Assembly (NCBI GenBank): GCA_964036045.1
Contig: OZ038387.1
Location: 59,864,604 to 59,928,603 of the forward strand
Direction: 5' to 3'
From: Eutreptiella sp. 'Long Island Sound 2002'
Taxonomy: Eukaryota > Euglenozoa > Euglenophyceae > Eutreptiales > Eutreptiaceae
Length of the DNA stretch: 64,000 nucleotides
The position numbers and the translations under genes are program-made. Position 1 is the first letter of the stretch. Each line of letters starts with the position of its first letter. Shown here piece after piece: positions 44,745-56,408 of the stretch. The notes below the pieces were generated by a model. That model did not search any database. It had not been told where the DNA came from and worked only from the letters and a program-made list of their open reading frames with translations.

Positions 44745-45535
44745 CAGGTCTCCAAAAGTACAGGGGGGTAACTTGGCGCCACCGGCTCCGATTTTGGTGC
44801 TACCTAGGTCAAAAGTTGTGCAAAGGTGTCTACTTTCCGGAAAGCTATAGCTGGTTGGGTCCGTTTGACCGTCGTTTTGAGCTATTGGGCCGCCATTGGT
44901 GGGGGGTCACTCCAAAAAACGAGTTTTTTTACCAGTTTTCAAACACAGGTTCTTAAAAGTACCCGGGGGGTAACTTGGCGCCACCGGCTCCGATTTTGGT
45001 GCTACCTAGGTCAAAAGTTGTGCAAAGGTGTCTACTTTCCGAAAAGCTATAGCCAGTTGGGTCCGTTTGACCGTCGTTTTGAGCTATTGGGCCGCCATTG
45101 GTGGGGGGTCAGTCCAAAAAACGAGTTTTTTTAACAGTTTTCAAACACAGTTCTTAAAAGTACCCGGGGGGTAACTTGGCGCCACCGGCTCCGATTTTGG
45201 TGCTACCTAGGTCAAAAGTTGCGCAAAGGTGTCTACTTTTCGAAAAGCCATAGTCGATTGGGTCCATTTGACCGTCGTTTTGAGCTATTGGGCCGCCATT
45301 GGTGGGGGGTCACTCCAAAAAACGAGTTTTTTTACCAGTGTTCAAACACAGGTTCTTAAAAGGACCCGGGGGGTAACTTGGCGCCACCGGCTCCGATTTT
45401 GGTGCCACCTAGGTCAAAAGTTGCGGAAAACACTATACTTTTCAAAAAACTATGGCTCAAAGGGTCCGTTTGACCAACATTTTGAGTGAAACAACCGACT
45501 TGGGTGGGGGGTAACTCCAAAAATTGAGCAACCCT
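44745..45535. repeat. 201-bp satellite, about four tandem units
   Basis: Units start near 44748, 44946, 45147 and 45347 with a period of 200-201 bp. Each contains ggggggtaacttggcgccac, gattttggtgctacctaggt, tccgtttgaccgtcgttttg and ccaaaaaacgagttttt. The last unit is more diverged. It lies next to the Myb/transposase element and could be its subterminal repeat region. Confidence 0.95.
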
Positions 45536-45621
45536 ACCCCTACTTTTGGGGAGATGGAGGTTGCACTGTGGTACCGTCACTCACCCACTCACTCACTCAA
45601 AGGATCAGCAAAGATCTTGCA

Positions 45622-46422
45622 TCAAGAATTGCCCAAAGAATTGGTCATCACCTGTACCTGTGCAAACAATTGCTGGTATTGTGCCCATTGGTGCGGGGTC
45701 AATTGACCCTGCCGTGCTGCATTCGCATACACATTGAGTGCAGCCGCAGCTTGCTGCAATGCAGGCAATATGGGAGACGCAATTGCATTCGCAGGGGGTG
45801 ACACAGTGGCAGGCGGGGTAGGGGCGTGGGTTGGGCTTGGAGTAGGGAGAGGCGGGGGTGCGGGTACAAGGGTAGGGATTGGAGTTGGGGCAGGGGGCTC
45901 AATGGCCTCATCCAACGTACTGCACTCCATGTCCGTGTGGCTTGAACATGGTGCTTCCGATGGTGGAGCTTGAGATGGTGGGGGTTGTGAGGGTTGTTGG
46001 GTTGCCGATGGTGGAGCTTGACATGGTGGGGGTTGTGAGGGCTGTTGTGCTGCCTGCTGTGTGGCCGTGTCAGCTCGGGTTGTTGCCTTTTGGGCCTTCA
46101 TTTCTGCATTTGCGATCTGCTGTGCCTTTGATTTCAACTGTGTGATTGAGCGACGCTCAACTTGATACACCTCCCCCTCAAACTCCCCCTGAGCCGAGAA
46201 CACTCGCTCCCATTCAGCCGCCAACCCCTTGAAGTCACTACGATACCGCGGCAACAACAAGTTGAGCAAAGTCTCCTCACCCGATGTGTACTTCCTTTTT
46301 TTCAGAGGGACACCTAATTGCTCAAGTGTTGTTGCCGCACTACTCCTAGAAGACGGCTTCAAACTCAGCGAACACCCACCCACTTCTCCCACCAATCCGC
46401 AACCACTTCTGCATGGGCATCC
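45622..46422 (-). CDS. Myb/SANT-like DNA-binding frame, second part of transposon coding region
   Basis: The open frame runs from about 46422 to the stop at 45622 and has no ATG before its DNA-binding domain. LKKRKYTSGEETLLNLLLPR, then W-ERVF and SITQLKSKAQQI follow the order of a Myb/SANT-like domain as found beside several eukaryotic DNA transposases. A Gln/Pro-rich low-complexity linker follows (AQQPSQPPPCQ and similar), then a C-terminal Q-rich helix. It overlaps the transposase stop in the -1 frame. A candidate 47-nt GT-AG intron (46346-46392) removes the transposase stop and joins both frames as ...AD-W-SSAATT...; that fusion would be about 765 aa. Frameshifting or gene decay are alternatives. 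Confidence 0.65.
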   Translation of the reverse strand, partial: GCPCRSGCGLVGEVGGCSLSLKPSSRSSAATTLEQLGVPLKKRKYTSGEETLLNLLLPRYRSDFKGLAAEWERVFSAQGEFEGEVYQVERRSITQLKSKAQQIANAEMKAQKATTRADTATQQAAQQPSQPPPCQAPPSATQQPSQPPPSQAPPSEAPCSSHTDMECSTLDEAIEPPAPTPIPTLVPAPPPLPTPSPTHAPTPPATVSPPANAIASPILPALQQAAAALNVYANAARQGQLTPHQWAQYQQLFAQVQVMTNSLGNS

Positions 46423-47966
46423 TCATCAAAGGAGAAACCTTCAATGCACTCTTTCTCAACATTTTCTAGCCAATCCCAGATCTTGCCATCAATCGTCTCT
46501 GCCTCTTTGTCACCCCCCTGAAAAGAAACATCTTCCTCCCATCTTGTTGGGATTGGCATATTGCATTCCAAACAAGCAGCAAAAAGAGGGGCAAGCTTTC
46601 GCAGATGATCATGCGTGATCCCCAATTTTTCAGGGTGGGCCCATGCCTTAGTGAATTTCTTCACATTGAAGAGGTGAATGAGGTATGTTAAAACATTTTC
46701 CATGTATGGAGCGGATGCCGTGCGCATGGAGGTCAATGCATTTAACAGACGATGGAGACACTCATTCAACTGTGTGCCGGAGTAGTGCTGCGGAAATAGG
46801 CAATCGAGATGGTTGTCAAGCAGTTTTGCTACCTCTGCACGCACCTTGCTGTTGACATGATAGCCGAATGTTTTTTTCCAAAGCGAAACGTGTTCCCTTA
46901 CATTGTCCGGTTTGGACTCATCAAACGTTTGGGTTCTACTGGTTTCCGAGCGTACATGGTTCAAGTGGTTCAAGTGTGCATCGGGGAAGTATTTTTGCCA
47001 CACTAAGACCTCTCCACAACATCTATCCGAGTGAACTTCCTCAACGAACATGTTCGGCCGTTGAGATAGCTCTTCAAGAAGGTCAGATGGGATGGAGGCA
47101 TCCTCTAGGAATCTCCAAGCCAAAACCATGCCAAGCTCATTCAACACAAAGTATGCACTCTCAAAAAGCTTCTCAAGGTGATGGTCTATTTTGACCGTAC
47201 ACTTTTTTGCTATTTTGAATGTGTGGTCAGCTAACAATTTGTGTGCTCCCAGTGACTTGAGGCAAGCGTCATAAAAACCCTTTCCTTGGGCAGCCTCCTT
47301 GGCAATCATTGCTACCAATAGAAACTCACTTGGAGGGGCACCCCAATCACTGAATGGAAAATAAACATCAGCATGAAAAACAACTTCATTGTATCTCCCC
47401 TCGTACAACGAAGCCATTTGCTGTTCCGTGGCACTCATGCTTACACCCTTAGAGAGGCCAGTTAAAACAAGTCGAAGCACTTGCTTATGCAAGGCACTTC
47501 GTTGGAATAATATAAAGGGGAAGGCCCTTTGTAACTTGGGAGTCAATTGGCTATGAATTTCCCAAGAATGGTACGTTTTACCACAACCTACTAATACGGC
47601 CTTAACTTGGTGCCTACATGCATACCCTCGCATAAGAAGAATGCAGTTTTCTTCTAAAAGGCATGCAACCCTCCTATGCCACACGTGAACACGCAAAGGT
47701 TGTCCACAGGCAGCACAAAAGAGATGCACTTTGTATTGTGTCAATGGGTCCCACACAAAAAAGGCAGGACTCCCATTGGCACATGTTGTTACCATTCTTC
47801 CCCACAAACTTTGGGTGTTCTTGATCACACCCATTTCGTAACTGGTGAAGTAGGGTGGGTCCTTTTTGGATCCACCTTTGGATCCCCGTACTTCTGGTGA
47901 CATCCATAGCCATATGTAGAATAGCAGCAATAGTTGCATTTTCATCATGCCTGAAAAATGATGCAT
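46365..47966 (-). CDS. DDE-type transposase
   Basis: An intact 533-codon frame. Zinc-ligand-like cysteines lie at C84/C87 and C117. A plausible catalytic triad is D247 (LLADHTFK), D314 (VHSDRCCGE) and E402 (GTQLNECLHRLLN), the arrangement seen in several DDE superfamily transposases with a DHTFK motif. I cannot assign the superfamily. The frame opens after tttttcag, an acceptor-like sequence, so the true start may lie in an upstream exon. As read, the N-terminus is hydrophobic (MQLLLLFYIWLWM), odd for a nuclear protein. The uninterrupted frame suggests recent activity. A Myb-like frame follows on the same strand. Confidence 0.75.
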   Translation of the reverse strand: MHHFSGMMKMQLLLLFYIWLWMSPEVRGSKGGSKKDPPYFTSYEMGVIKNTQSLWGRMVTTCANGSPAFFVWDPLTQYKVHLFCAACGQPLRVHVWHRRVACLLEENCILLMRGYACRHQVKAVLVGCGKTYHSWEIHSQLTPKLQRAFPFILFQRSALHKQVLRLVLTGLSKGVSMSATEQQMASLYEGRYNEVVFHADVYFPFSDWGAPPSEFLLVAMIAKEAAQGKGFYDACLKSLGAHKLLADHTFKIAKKCTVKIDHHLEKLFESAYFVLNELGMVLAWRFLEDASIPSDLLEELSQRPNMFVEEVHSDRCCGEVLVWQKYFPDAHLNHLNHVRSETSRTQTFDESKPDNVREHVSLWKKTFGYHVNSKVRAEVAKLLDNHLDCLFPQHYSGTQLNECLHRLLNALTSMRTASAPYMENVLTYLIHLFNVKKFTKAWAHPEKLGITHDHLRKLAPLFAACLECNMPIPTRWEEDVSFQGGDKEAETIDGKIWDWLENVEKECIEGFSFDEDAHAEVVADWWEKWVGVR

Positions 47967-48092
47967 GATGTGTAGAACTATTTATTTCGACTGATGTAAC
48001 GTAACGTCAACAGTCAAATGCTACAATTACCACAGATTTACATACCTGTGATACTCAAGTCAAATACTGATACACAGGCGACCAAATACTGG

Positions 48093-48160
48093 AATACCGC
48101 GGCGCCGCGGTATTTACTGTGGTATAATACTGCGGTATTCCCCGGCGCCGCGGTATTTTG
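48093..48160. repeat. GC-rich palindromes upstream of the transposase
   Basis: aataccgcggc/gccgcggtatt (48093-48114) is a perfect 22-bp palindrome. A related imperfect one, tattccccggcgccgcggta, follows at 48136. They lie about 130-190 bp upstream of the transposase frame and may be part of the element end or a binding site. No matching inverted copy was found on the far side. Confidence 0.7.
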
Positions 48161-48797
48161 CGGTATGTCACGGTAGCGGCACCCTTCCCATTCTATAACG
48201 ATAACGGATGGCACTTGCGGCGCGCGCGGGGTTTTGGCCGATGGGTCGCGTGAATCGGCCGAGGTGTCGCAGGATCTTCCCTACACTGCCGCTCCAGGGG
48301 GTGGAAAGTGCCAAGGACTTCACGAACTCAGTAGCACTTTGGCCATTGTGGGTTTTTGCTGGATTATTCGGGGATTCGGGGAACGCTGATTAGTGCTAAA
48401 GACGTCTGTGCGTTGGATTCGTGTGTATGCAACGGACTTTACAACGTGGATACTATATGGACTTGCGCATTGGTAGTTGTGCATGCTTCAAGTAGATAGC
48501 GGTGGGTAAATTTATGTGGTACCAATTTCTCACCTTTTGGCGGGGTGATGCAAAGTATTCTGAGAAGGCATGAAGCAACTTCTGCCACCTCGGTTTGGGC
48601 AGTTAGAAGATTCAATAGAAGTTGAAGTAGAAACAACTAGAGGTTGTTGCGTTGTTGCATCATGGGTACCATCAATACTCCTCATGTTAATGTGTTTAGC
48701 TCGCATATGTCTTTCTTTGCCTATTGACGTGCTCCGCCTTCGAATACACTCACCATCGAGAGTTGCGGTTGACCGTGAACTAGGAGTACTTGATGAA

Positions 48798-48830
<33 letters not shown>

Positions 48831-51060
48831 CACACACACACACACATAATTTGAGCAATAGGTGGACAATGAAAGATGTATTGTGACCACATCACAGACA
48901 AGGCGGAGGGAGGGGGAAGTTGCCAGAAGCCAACAACGTGAAAGCCGCGAAGAGGGTGTTCACAATTTACCTTTTTCTTGCGAACCAACGAGTCATCCAC
49001 CTACACTCCGTATCTACGTCCTTGTCTAAACGCTTCGCATTCTCGTCTTCCCAAAGCAAGAAGCAATGTGACATTCTTTTGCATCGCAAGCCATCTTGCA
49101 ATGTTTCCTTGATGACATTTGGTGGCCGGGAAATAATTTTTCACTTCCACACCGTGTAAGTACTTATGCTCTAGGCACAATTTCTTTGCCTTCTTGTTTC
49201 TAGCAGAATTGCCTCGTTTTCGAATGCCCCACACTCGTCTCGCTCTGCACTCGTCAAAGCACGAGCAAGTCCCAAGTCGGCGTACCATTGCGGTAGCCAA
49301 GTAGTAGTGGTAGTACTCGAAAGTGGGTAGGGACATCCCGTCCCTGGATGTACATGCACGCACAAAGATTGGAAAGTTCGTCCAAAATTTGCAACATTGC
49401 GCATTGTTGACTTACACAACAAGCAGTGTCGAAAGTAGTATATCCAAGAAATCTTGGACAAGCAGTGCGAAATGAATAGAGGAGTGAATATGGAGATTAA
49501 TGGTGTAGGGCACCCAACAAGATCGATGCAAAGGTCCCATCCCTGGTGCTATCAAGCATCGCCAAATTTATGTTTTTCACTTCAATGGATGAAGTAAACA
49601 TGAGGCATCCAAGATCCGGATGAATCTGTGGCGGGATGAAGGACACTTGGATACTTCAATGTGGCACCATTCTTTCCGAAATTAGTAATTTGGAGAAAAA
49701 ATGTGAGCGACGATTTCTCGCCTTTTGGTCTCAATTAGGGTTAGGAATGTCAATGGAAAAATGTCCGTCAGTAACACTCAAAAGTGCGGGCACACATGGG
49801 ATGAAGAGTTATTGTGCGCATCTTGTGAAGTGTGAAATGTGTGCTTTTTGCTTGCTTCTACAGCACGCCTACTCGCATGCTGCGAGCATTGGGGCTCGCA
49901 ACCAACGGTTGGCATTTTCCATGTAGAAAAGGGAAAACTATATATTGAGTCGACGGCCGAAGCGTGTGACGGAGTGTGCTATGTGCACTTGTGTTGCAAT
50001 TAGCACAACACACGACACCGTCAAGAGAATCGCGCCCTGTGGTCAACATGAAGATTCGTGCTCCGTGCAAATGCCCGCGACTTAGTGAATGTCGGTTCCA
50101 AGATGTTTATCGGCACAAAATTGGTTGTCGTTTGAATGGAAGGAACTCCGCATCCAATGCGTTCTAGCCCTCGGCTTCAATCCCGGGTCACTTGGGTCCG
50201 GTCTCAAAGTTCCGTTTCATGGGAGCGGTCCGAGCGAAGTCCGGGTCTCTACAGCATAAATTGAGGGCACATATGGAGATGGTGCTTTCTCAGTTGCCTA
50301 GGCTCCGATGGATTGATGGCACCATTGTGGCCACACGCTTCCGTACAGTGCTTGTGCATTGTACCCTGGTAAACCGCCAAAGATTGAATGCCTCGTGTAC
50401 TTTCACGGTTTTTCCTTTTGTGTACTCCGGTTGCTCAAGGACGGTCACCTCTACATTTGAAGGGACACAACACCGCCAAAATGTAGCCTACCCATGAACG
50501 TGAACAAGAACGCAGAGCATGCTTGTCGAACAACCGACATTGCTCGGTCCGAAGTTCCCCTCGCAACGGACATGCCCATCCCACCCCACATCCCGTGAAG
50601 CCCAAGCGTAAACCCGTCCCTACCCCGTTTGTCGTTTGCCTTTCTACTTGTAGTTAGTGCTCGTCAAGTGACGCAGTGTGCTTGTAAGTCGCAAGGATAA
50701 GGCCCATGCGCTTCCGAATGTCTATCGGTTTGTGAAGTATTGCCGCAAGCGTTGGTACACTTCCATTTTCTTGCTCGAGATACATATTCCCAGGCACCTT
50801 CCCGTACCGGGGACTCGTGGTGCCCCATTGTCCGGCACCTTGACAAGTGTTGTGCATGGCCCCACGAAGGATCTACTGCTTTGCCCTGATGTGACTTCGC
50901 CCAACAACGCAAGCCAACCCGTTGTGCACCAAAGGGATCAATAACCTAGGCTCTTGAAAAGAATTTTTTGCCGGCCGGTTGCAATGGCCGGCAGAAGGCG
51001 ATTTTGACACAAGTATACATAAATAGCGATGGTAATAAAATCATACAATAGTATATAGGG
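48161..51060. other. No supported gene; (CA)n at 48797-48845
   Basis: Several 60-156 codon frames on both strands (for example minus 49001-49363 and plus 50192-50497) have ordinary composition. None has a domain or consistent splice structure. Decayed genes or element remnants are possible. Confidence 0.45.
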
Positions 51061-51138
51061 ATAGATGCTAGTCCATGGCTACTTTGACTCAGGGCTTTTA
51101 GTGTTGGAGTGGAGGCCTCTTTTTCCTCCCGCCACACA

Positions 51139-53424
51139 ATGATGAGATGGACCCTTTTTCTCTTTGTCTTGTGCATTACGCCGGGCTTGAGCATCTACAT
51201 GTACCTCACGGAGGGGCAAATGCGTTGCTTCACAATGGAGTTGGAGCCCGAGGACAACGTCATTGTGTATTACCGCTGCCCGGACCTAAACATTGAGAAC
51301 CGCCTCAAGGCCTTCCATGCCACTAGCGGCGGGGCTGGAGTGCACGAGGCCCACGCCCACCCACTTGGGATCAACGTGATTGTTGGGGACCCCGAGGGAT
51401 TCTTAATCCACCAGGTATTAGACAAATGCAACGTGTGTTAGCAACGGCCACAACTCATGTCACGTGATGCATTTCGTTCTCGCCGGCATGCTCTCTCCTT
51501 TTGTTTGCCTGTGCGCCCCACCTAACGTGGCAAGTTGCCAAGATGCCACTATTGAGAACAGCTATGGAGTCGGAGTTGAGAGAAGGAGCGGTCTGGCCGC
51601 AAAAGAGGACGTGGGTGACATGGTGCAGGAGTTGCGGGAGCACTGAGTACGCCCTGATCTTGGTTGTCGCTATTGTTTTCGCATGCGTCCCCTCCGCACA
51701 GTCACGGAAACACACATCAAGAAGGAAAAGTGTCCAGCCAAGGTTTCACTTGGAAACAAGAGGCCGAGGGAAACAAGGGGCAATTGTGATGAGTGAGACA
51801 TTCCACTCTCACCCATGCAGTCGTTTGGCCTGAAAGCGGAATGGTGGCCACAATCTTTGGGGTGGTTTGATACGATGCTGCCAAAGTGTAACACGAAACC
51901 TCAGGTGGGTTTGAACCATGTCCTCCGGATTCGGCAAAGTCCACGCGAGAAAGCCAAAATCCGTCTAGGAGTAGTTCCCATTTCACGTACTCGGTTGTGT
52001 TTTGTGGAGGCTTGCCTCCGGCTGTTGTTGGCTACTTGAAAGGTGGGGGGCAGGGAGGTTTAGTAGTGCAGTGTTGCTTGTGCTTCAATCCATTTCAATT
52101 GAAGGCCAATCTCCGAAAGAACAAGGCCAGCAGAGCCCCCCCCCACCCCACTCCTTCTGGAACGTACGGAAGAAGAACCCGATATTGCACACTGCTTCTT
52201 TAGCTTTTCTGTGTGTTGTTGAGGGTTGTAGAAGATAAAAGGAAAGTTTTTTCTTGAGGAAAGCGGTGAAATTTCCCCTCAGGGTGTCGACAGGGCAGTG
52301 AGGATGCCAATGGCACTGCATACTGCGGGTACTGTGTTAGTTGCACAAAGATTATTTCGTTGGGGAATTTTTTGGGGGGAATTTTCACCACCCTTGGAAA
52401 TCCTAAAGCTCCACCTGCCTGGCGCCCTAACGTGCAAGCCCGTGGAGCTGGAAGTGAGGTAATCGTGACTTCCGAACAATGACGTTTTCCTGGGCCACAG
52501 CTGGATCATGTGCAGCCCCCTCTTCGTGGTTGCCTGGCACCGCAACTGATGGCGGGGGAGGCAAAAAATTATGCTCTGATGCAAGGGCGCAATTTGGCTT
52601 TTTGTGTGCAATGTGCTCACAACGTCTTGTGCAGTGGCAATTTGATTGCAAATCTTTCTGACTCGAAACAGAGCAACAAATGCTGCAATGGGAGCTCATC
52701 GGCTTGATTGCTTCTGCCATCACCCTCCTCCCAAAGCATCCCCTGAGGCTTCCCTGCAGCCAGTATGCAGATTGCCCTGAAGAAGCGGTCCCAGGGGGAG
52801 GGTTTTCGTTTCTTCCGGGGAGTTGTACGTGGGTAAAGAGGGTCCAGAGGTGGGTTTTGACAAGGTGTACGCCGCACCAAGTTTCACCATTCCAAATTTG
52901 GCATGTTCCGAATCTTGCCCCCTCCGGTATCTCATGGTTCGAATGTTGGCGAAAGAGAATTCGCTTTGTGGGCCGCGCAGCACCCCTTCACATCCCAGGA
53001 AACCCTCCACAACGAGTCGTCGTCGTTCGATTTCAATTCGATGGAGTTGCCCGGGGAGCACAGCCTGTGCTTCCAGACCAACTCGTCGCACTGGTGGGGC
53101 AATGAGCAGATCAAGTTTCATTTGGACGTGGAGACTGGAGTCGATGCCAAGGCGTCGACGAATCCTTGGGAGGCCCCGGCTGCGGAGCTGGAGTCGATCC
53201 AGGCGATTGAAAAGCATGTGGAGTTGCTCAAGGCCAAGATGGCGGAGATCAAGCACACGAGCGAAAATATGATCGAACGTGAACACACCTTCCGGATGAC
53301 GAGCGACTCTACGTTCCGCCGCGTGTGGTTGTCGGCTGTCGTGCAGGGCATTCTCCTGGTGGCACTTGCGATGTGGCAAGTGAACTCGATCACACAAATG
53401 CTGAAAGAACGGAAACTTGTGTGA
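51139..53424 (+). CDS. p24/TMED (emp24/gp25L) cargo receptor, alpha-type, two exons
   Basis: p24 proteins cycle between ER and Golgi, helping select cargo and form COPI/COPII vesicles. Exons: 51139-51414 and 52999-53424, intron 1584 nt (cag|gtatta ... cccag|gaa), phase 0, total 233 aa, the usual family length. Start ATG 51139 opens a signal peptide (MMRWTLFLFVLCITPGLS). A GOLD domain follows, with the two expected cysteines (MRCF and SLCF) and the DPEG and PGEH motifs. Then come a coiled-coil stretch (AIEKHVELLKAKMAE), the MTSDST motif just before the membrane segment (VVQGILLVALAMW), and a short tail ending RKLV, a dibasic COPI-type signal. The C-terminus most resembles the alpha subfamily (TMED4/TMED9, yeast Erp1). 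An NSS glycosylation site follows the second cysteine. A longer second exon from 52882 is possible but would break the GOLD alignment. Confidence 0.92.
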
Positions 53425-53730
53425 GTGTGTGGCGGCGGTGTGCAATGGCCAGATATCGAAGCTGTTTGCCGAACACGCCGTCGGATTCAATCCAAACCCT
53501 GACATGCATTATGATGATGATCATTTCTTGACCCAGTGCTGGTCCTGATGAAAAATTGAAAGAATGCATCTTTGTGCCACATGATGTTCAGTGGTTTTCG
53601 CTCTCGGCTGAGCAACAAAAAACAAGTAAGTTGGATTGGATCGTTCTCAACACCCTGAGAGGGATCCCGTGTGACAGCTCAGTCACCCTCCACCCCATCC
53701 TTGCACAGTAGGGTACGGCTTCATGCAAAT
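53425..53730. other. Downstream of p24, no gene
   Basis: Presumed 3' UTR and intergenic sequence. I see no clear polyadenylation signal. Confidence 0.5.
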
Positions 53731-53731
53731 A

Positions 53732-54275
53732 TCAGTTGTACGTCAGATCTGACCCAACTATCTGTTCCGGCTCACTTTTCCGGCGATATTTCCGAGCTGC
53801 CCCTGCTACCGCGTGGAAGTTAGTGGTGGTCTGGTTGCGATATGTATAAACATGAGTTGGCACGTCGGCGAAAGTGCAGTCGGTCCGGCGCCAGGGCCAA
53901 ATCCGTTGGGCCTTGATGGACCAACGTTTTTGCGTCTTCATTCGGATTATGGAAGGGCTTTTCATCAGAGACCATGGACCCAAAGAAATATTTGCCATAC
54001 ACTGTGCACTGGTCTCCTGTAGCAAGTGTGAAATGTGTGTCATTGAAGCTGAAGTGCACACCTTGCCATCCAAGGTCCACGGCAGGTTGTGGATGTCCAG
54101 AGGTTTGGATTCTTGGAGGATGTGGGGTCGGATGGTGTGCTGCTGTGTGAGTTTGTGCTGTCTTGCACCGTGCTGTCTTTTGGCTGTTTGCGTCGAGTGA
54201 CGGCTTTAGGCCCCTTCTGTGTCCTATATGCGTCTTCCTGTGTGTGTGAGTCCGCGCGCTGCACGGGCGCTTCAT
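53732..54275 (-). CDS. Possible gene fragment, convergent with p24
   Basis: Two overlapping minus-strand frames look more protein-like than their surroundings. The first (stop at 53820) includes GVHFSFNDTHFTLATGDQ and CTVYGKYFFGSMVSDEKPFH. The second (stop at 53732) includes DVPTHVYTYRNQTTTNFHAV. The change of frame near 53880 would need an intron or a frameshift. No family is recognised. The head of the first frame is low-complexity and unlikely to be coding. Confidence 0.3.
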
Positions 54276-56400
54276 GCATTCCTACACTATCCAGCCCCAT
54301 GATTTTTTGAGGTACCTGGCCTCAAACATCGAGACAGTCACTTGGCCGCAACCAGAAGAACAGCCAAGAAAGCCTTTCAACCCCTCCTTCTGTTGCCCAT
54401 GCCAGGCCTTTGCTTAGAGGAGTGTACACCCTACCCCGCCCGGGGGGGGGGGGGGCTACCTTTTACAGGGAGGGGGCCGCCTCTTTCACTTGGGACCCCG
54501 CGCCGCGGTGGAGGTGGACCAAGAGTGGGGCCAGTGGTCGAGGGCGAAGGCATTGTTTGTCTTTTTGTTTTAGGCGCTGAAGGTGCCTGGAGCAAAATTT
54601 CGTCACGTTTTTTTTGGGGGGGGGGTTAATGGATGGATGGGTGCTTTGTCGCCTGCCCCCCCTCCCCCTCATGGGGTTAGGCCAAGTGCTGTGCCTCAGG
54701 CTAAGTGGGTGCCTGCCTTTTTCATTTCACCGGCTATGCAAAGGCCCGGCCCCCGCTTTCCTGACCCCTCCACTCTGAGAGGCTCTCTGAGCCGTACCAG
54801 ACACATTTTCATCGGGTTCTCCGAGGAAAGCTTCGTACGGTGCGTCGTACCACCCCCCCGTTTGCGAGAACAACGCCCTTGTGAGAACAGCACAGGGTAT
54901 TGCTGCCGCAATTGTTGGAACCGTGGAATTTGGCGGTTCCGTTTTCTGGTTGTCCCTCAAGACCAAGTTTTTTACTTTGATTTGGGGCTGGAGAGGCTCT
55001 ATTTTGGGATGCTGAAGACTGCCACTGCTTGTGTGTCCTCGGCGTAAGCGTAGACAACGCCCTTGTCAGAACAAGTGGGGGCTTTGGTCCCATCATTTTT
55101 AGTGCTTCTACCATCGTTCTTGCAAGGGGGGGAGGGGGTGGGGGGGTCCAAGGGCAGGCCCGCGCTTGAAGGAGAGGGGGGCCACAGGGTAGCGTGGCAA
55201 ACGCTTATATAACCAGTTGGCTACGGTAGGGAAAGCGGCTGGGCAGCAGGAGGCGGCGGTTACAAAACCGTTGCAGCCGCACTTGGAGTTGGAAGGATAC
55301 GGTTGGAACAGAACTGACGGCCACCGTTGGGGGGGGGGGGGGTCCCCCACCCCTTCAAGCACAGGGCTGGTCGAGGGGTCTAGATCTAAACGCCTTCCTT
55401 GCAATTTTCTTCTTCGCGAAATGATGCCCCAGGCCTTCCTCACAGTGGGACGCCGAGACAGGGCTTGCGGATGAGGTTCCAAAGCCGAAAGACTGGGATT
55501 TGGGCCTGCAGAATTGCCCAGTGGCTATGTTCGACGTTTGCAGATTAAGACAGCTCACCTGTCATTCCGAACTGCTTTTTGACACCTCTTTTCTTCGGAG
55601 CCCCTCCCAAAGCTGTGTCAGACTGGGGTCAGGGACCTGCGTTGGGGTGGGAGGCTATGAGTAGTTGAATGCCACTCTTTATTGCTTTGGCCCGCACGAT
55701 CTGCCGAAGCAGACATGGAAACAGGGGGGCCAAGACAGCGTTGTGCCTCATTTCTCTGCAAAAGAGGCGCACTCTTTGCTGACAGTCAAAGGACAGGGGT
55801 TGGCTGGAGTGCTTGGAGACCCCTGCCAACAACATGCAATTTGTTCATTATGGGATTGTCAGCAGGAACTGCCCAGGCGTGTTCACAGCTGGTGGAACGG
55901 AGTCTTATCATTCACCGGGGCTGGGGGGGGGGGGGGGGGGGCTGGCAGAGGGTTCAGCAGGAGTTTCACAGTCCAGTGCACACATCAGTGCACTGGGGAC
56001 GGAAGTCAGCGAGACCCAGGCACTGGAAGGGCCATTGAGGGAAACTAATGGAGCACCTTTTGCACATTTGGTACACATTGGACAAGATTGACGCACTGTC
56101 TGCATGCGATCATTTTCAGTCATGAATTTGCCTGTGGCCAGGGCATCGGTACCTCCATTCGATGAAAGCTAGGTTGGATATTTTTTTAAAAGAGAAAAGC
56201 GTACTAGAAGATGCGGAAACCGCCTCGCTTTCGATAAAGGGGTGCCTGTCCAGCATCGATGCATCGAGGAGCCAGGACTGCAAAAGGATTGCAAAATAAT
56301 TTGCCGTCATCACCACGAGGCCATCCTACCCCCTTGGGGTGGGTGGGTCAAACGCGAAAAAAATTTGATGCAACTACCATCGGCCTCCAATTTCGGGCCT
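54276..56400. other. No supported gene
   Basis: G-rich runs at 54440, 54615, 55125, 55330 and 55925 break the sequence. Frames of up to 154 codons have no supporting evidence. Confidence 0.5.
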
Positions 56401-56408
56401 ATTTAGTA

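Noticed and set aside
52882-52998. Longer second exon of the p24 gene
   Set aside because: It is in frame, but adds about 39 residues inside the GOLD domain; starting at 52999 restores the expected spacing between the DPEG and PGEH motifs.
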